From assembly GCA_964441935.1 (NCBI GenBank), contig CAYTXI010000019.1, forward strand, positions 1-29,533: a DNA stretch of 29,533 nt, given 5' to 3'. Below the pieces are notes generated by a model that saw only the letters and a list, made by a program, of their open reading frames with translations, made no database searches and was not told the origin of the DNA. Made by a program: the position numbers and the translations under genes. This DNA is from JBBDMC01 sp964441935 (lineage in GTDB: Bacteria > Pseudomonadota > Alphaproteobacteria > Rhizobiales > Kaistiaceae). Positions 29,239-29,533 of the stretch are shown here, in pieces; position 1 is the first letter of the stretch; each line of letters starts with the position of its first letter.

Positions 29239-29533
29239 ATGCGAGTTCTTCTGATCGAGGATGACAGCGCCACGGCGCAGAGCATCGAGTTGATGCTCAA
29301 GTCCGAAAACTTCAACGTTTACACCACGGACCTCGGCGAAGAAGGTGTCGATCTCGGCAAGCTCTACGACTACGACATCATTCTGCTCGACCTCAATCTG
29401 CCGGACATGTCCGGCTACGAGGTGTTGCGCACCCTGAGGCTCTCCAAGATCAAGACACCGATCCTCATCCTATCCGGCCTCGCCGGCATCGAGGACAAGG
29501 TCCGCGGTCTCGGCTTCGGCGCCGACGACTACA
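29239..29533 (+). CDS. ctrA: Cell-cycle response regulator CtrA, N-terminal part (runs off the right edge)
   Basis: CtrA is the master OmpR/PhoB-type regulator of alphaproteobacterial cell cycle, motility and, in many species, gene-transfer agents. Ninety-eight residues are visible: MRVLLIEDDSATAQSIELML, phospho-acceptor Asp51 in IILLDLNLPDMSGYEVLRTL, and ILILSGLAGIEDKVRGLGFG followed by ADDY. These match CtrA very closely, including Asp51. The receiver domain is nearly complete; the winged-helix DNA-binding domain lies outside the window. The start has AGGGGG six bases upstream. Regulators of CtrA in this window are SciP and, through the phosphorelay, DivK. Confidence 0.96.
   Translation, partial: MRVLLIEDDSATAQSIELMLKSENFNVYTTDLGEEGVDLGKLYDYDIILLDLNLPDMSGYEVLRTLRLSKIKTPILILSGLAGIEDKVRGLGFGADDY

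Noticed and set aside
1..29533. CRISPR array, insertion sequence, integrase, rRNA operon or gene-transfer-agent cluster
   Set aside because: No regularly spaced repeats, transposase or integrase motifs, rRNA sequence or phage structural genes were seen anywhere in the window.

Overview
The window looks like chromosomal DNA from an alphaproteobacterium, most likely a Rhodospirillales-type lineage. It is GC-rich and carries the alphaproteobacterial cell-cycle genes sciP, divK-pleD and ctrA, with fliJ divergent from ctrA. GANTC (CcrM-type) and TTAA-N7-TTAA-type (CtrA) motifs sit in front of ctrA. The plsY-dprA-topA-rnr order also fits.

Layout. Positions 1-3030 are accessory: a sugar isomerase/epimerase fragment, a Gfo/Idh dehydrogenase, a divergent LacI-type regulator with a two-site palindromic operator between them, and the last quarter of a TRAP permease gene (dctM). 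The dctM remnant begins exactly at the 3' CCA end of tRNA-Met(CAT), as expected at an island boundary. From 3106 onward the content is mostly core: glmM, a sulfotransferase, a BadF/GlcNAc-kinase-type ATPase, a PmtA-like methyltransferase, mnmA, sciP, an unidentified frameshifted remnant, a UPF0173 hydrolase, ruvX, an AidB-type flavoprotein, pyrB with a dihydroorotase homologue lacking catalytic residues (PyrC'), a hypothetical gene, plsY and dprA. A 2.3-kb block holding a 65-residue protein gene and two tandem LuxR-type regulators, with no luxI in view, lies between dprA and topA. Then come topA-rnr, a secreted SMP-30-like protein, rpmG with a clear terminator, divK-pleD, a GNAT gene, fliJ and the start of ctrA at the right edge.

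How the genes fit together. The left-end genes resemble a sugar or sugar-acid catabolic cluster that has lost its transporter. PyrB and PyrC' probably form one aspartate transcarbamoylase complex. DivK, PleD, CtrA and SciP belong to one cell-cycle and motility circuit; here they are spread over 20 kb, and the ctrA upstream region carries motifs for both CtrA autoregulation and DNA-methylation control. The two LuxR proteins are duplicates. They keep three of the classical acyl-homoserine-lactone pocket residues but both lack the fourth (Trp), which makes them the best candidate here for an uncharacterised signalling module. I found no CRISPR array, insertion sequence, integrase or rRNA. All functional calls rest on reading the sequence and family knowledge; no database search was run.
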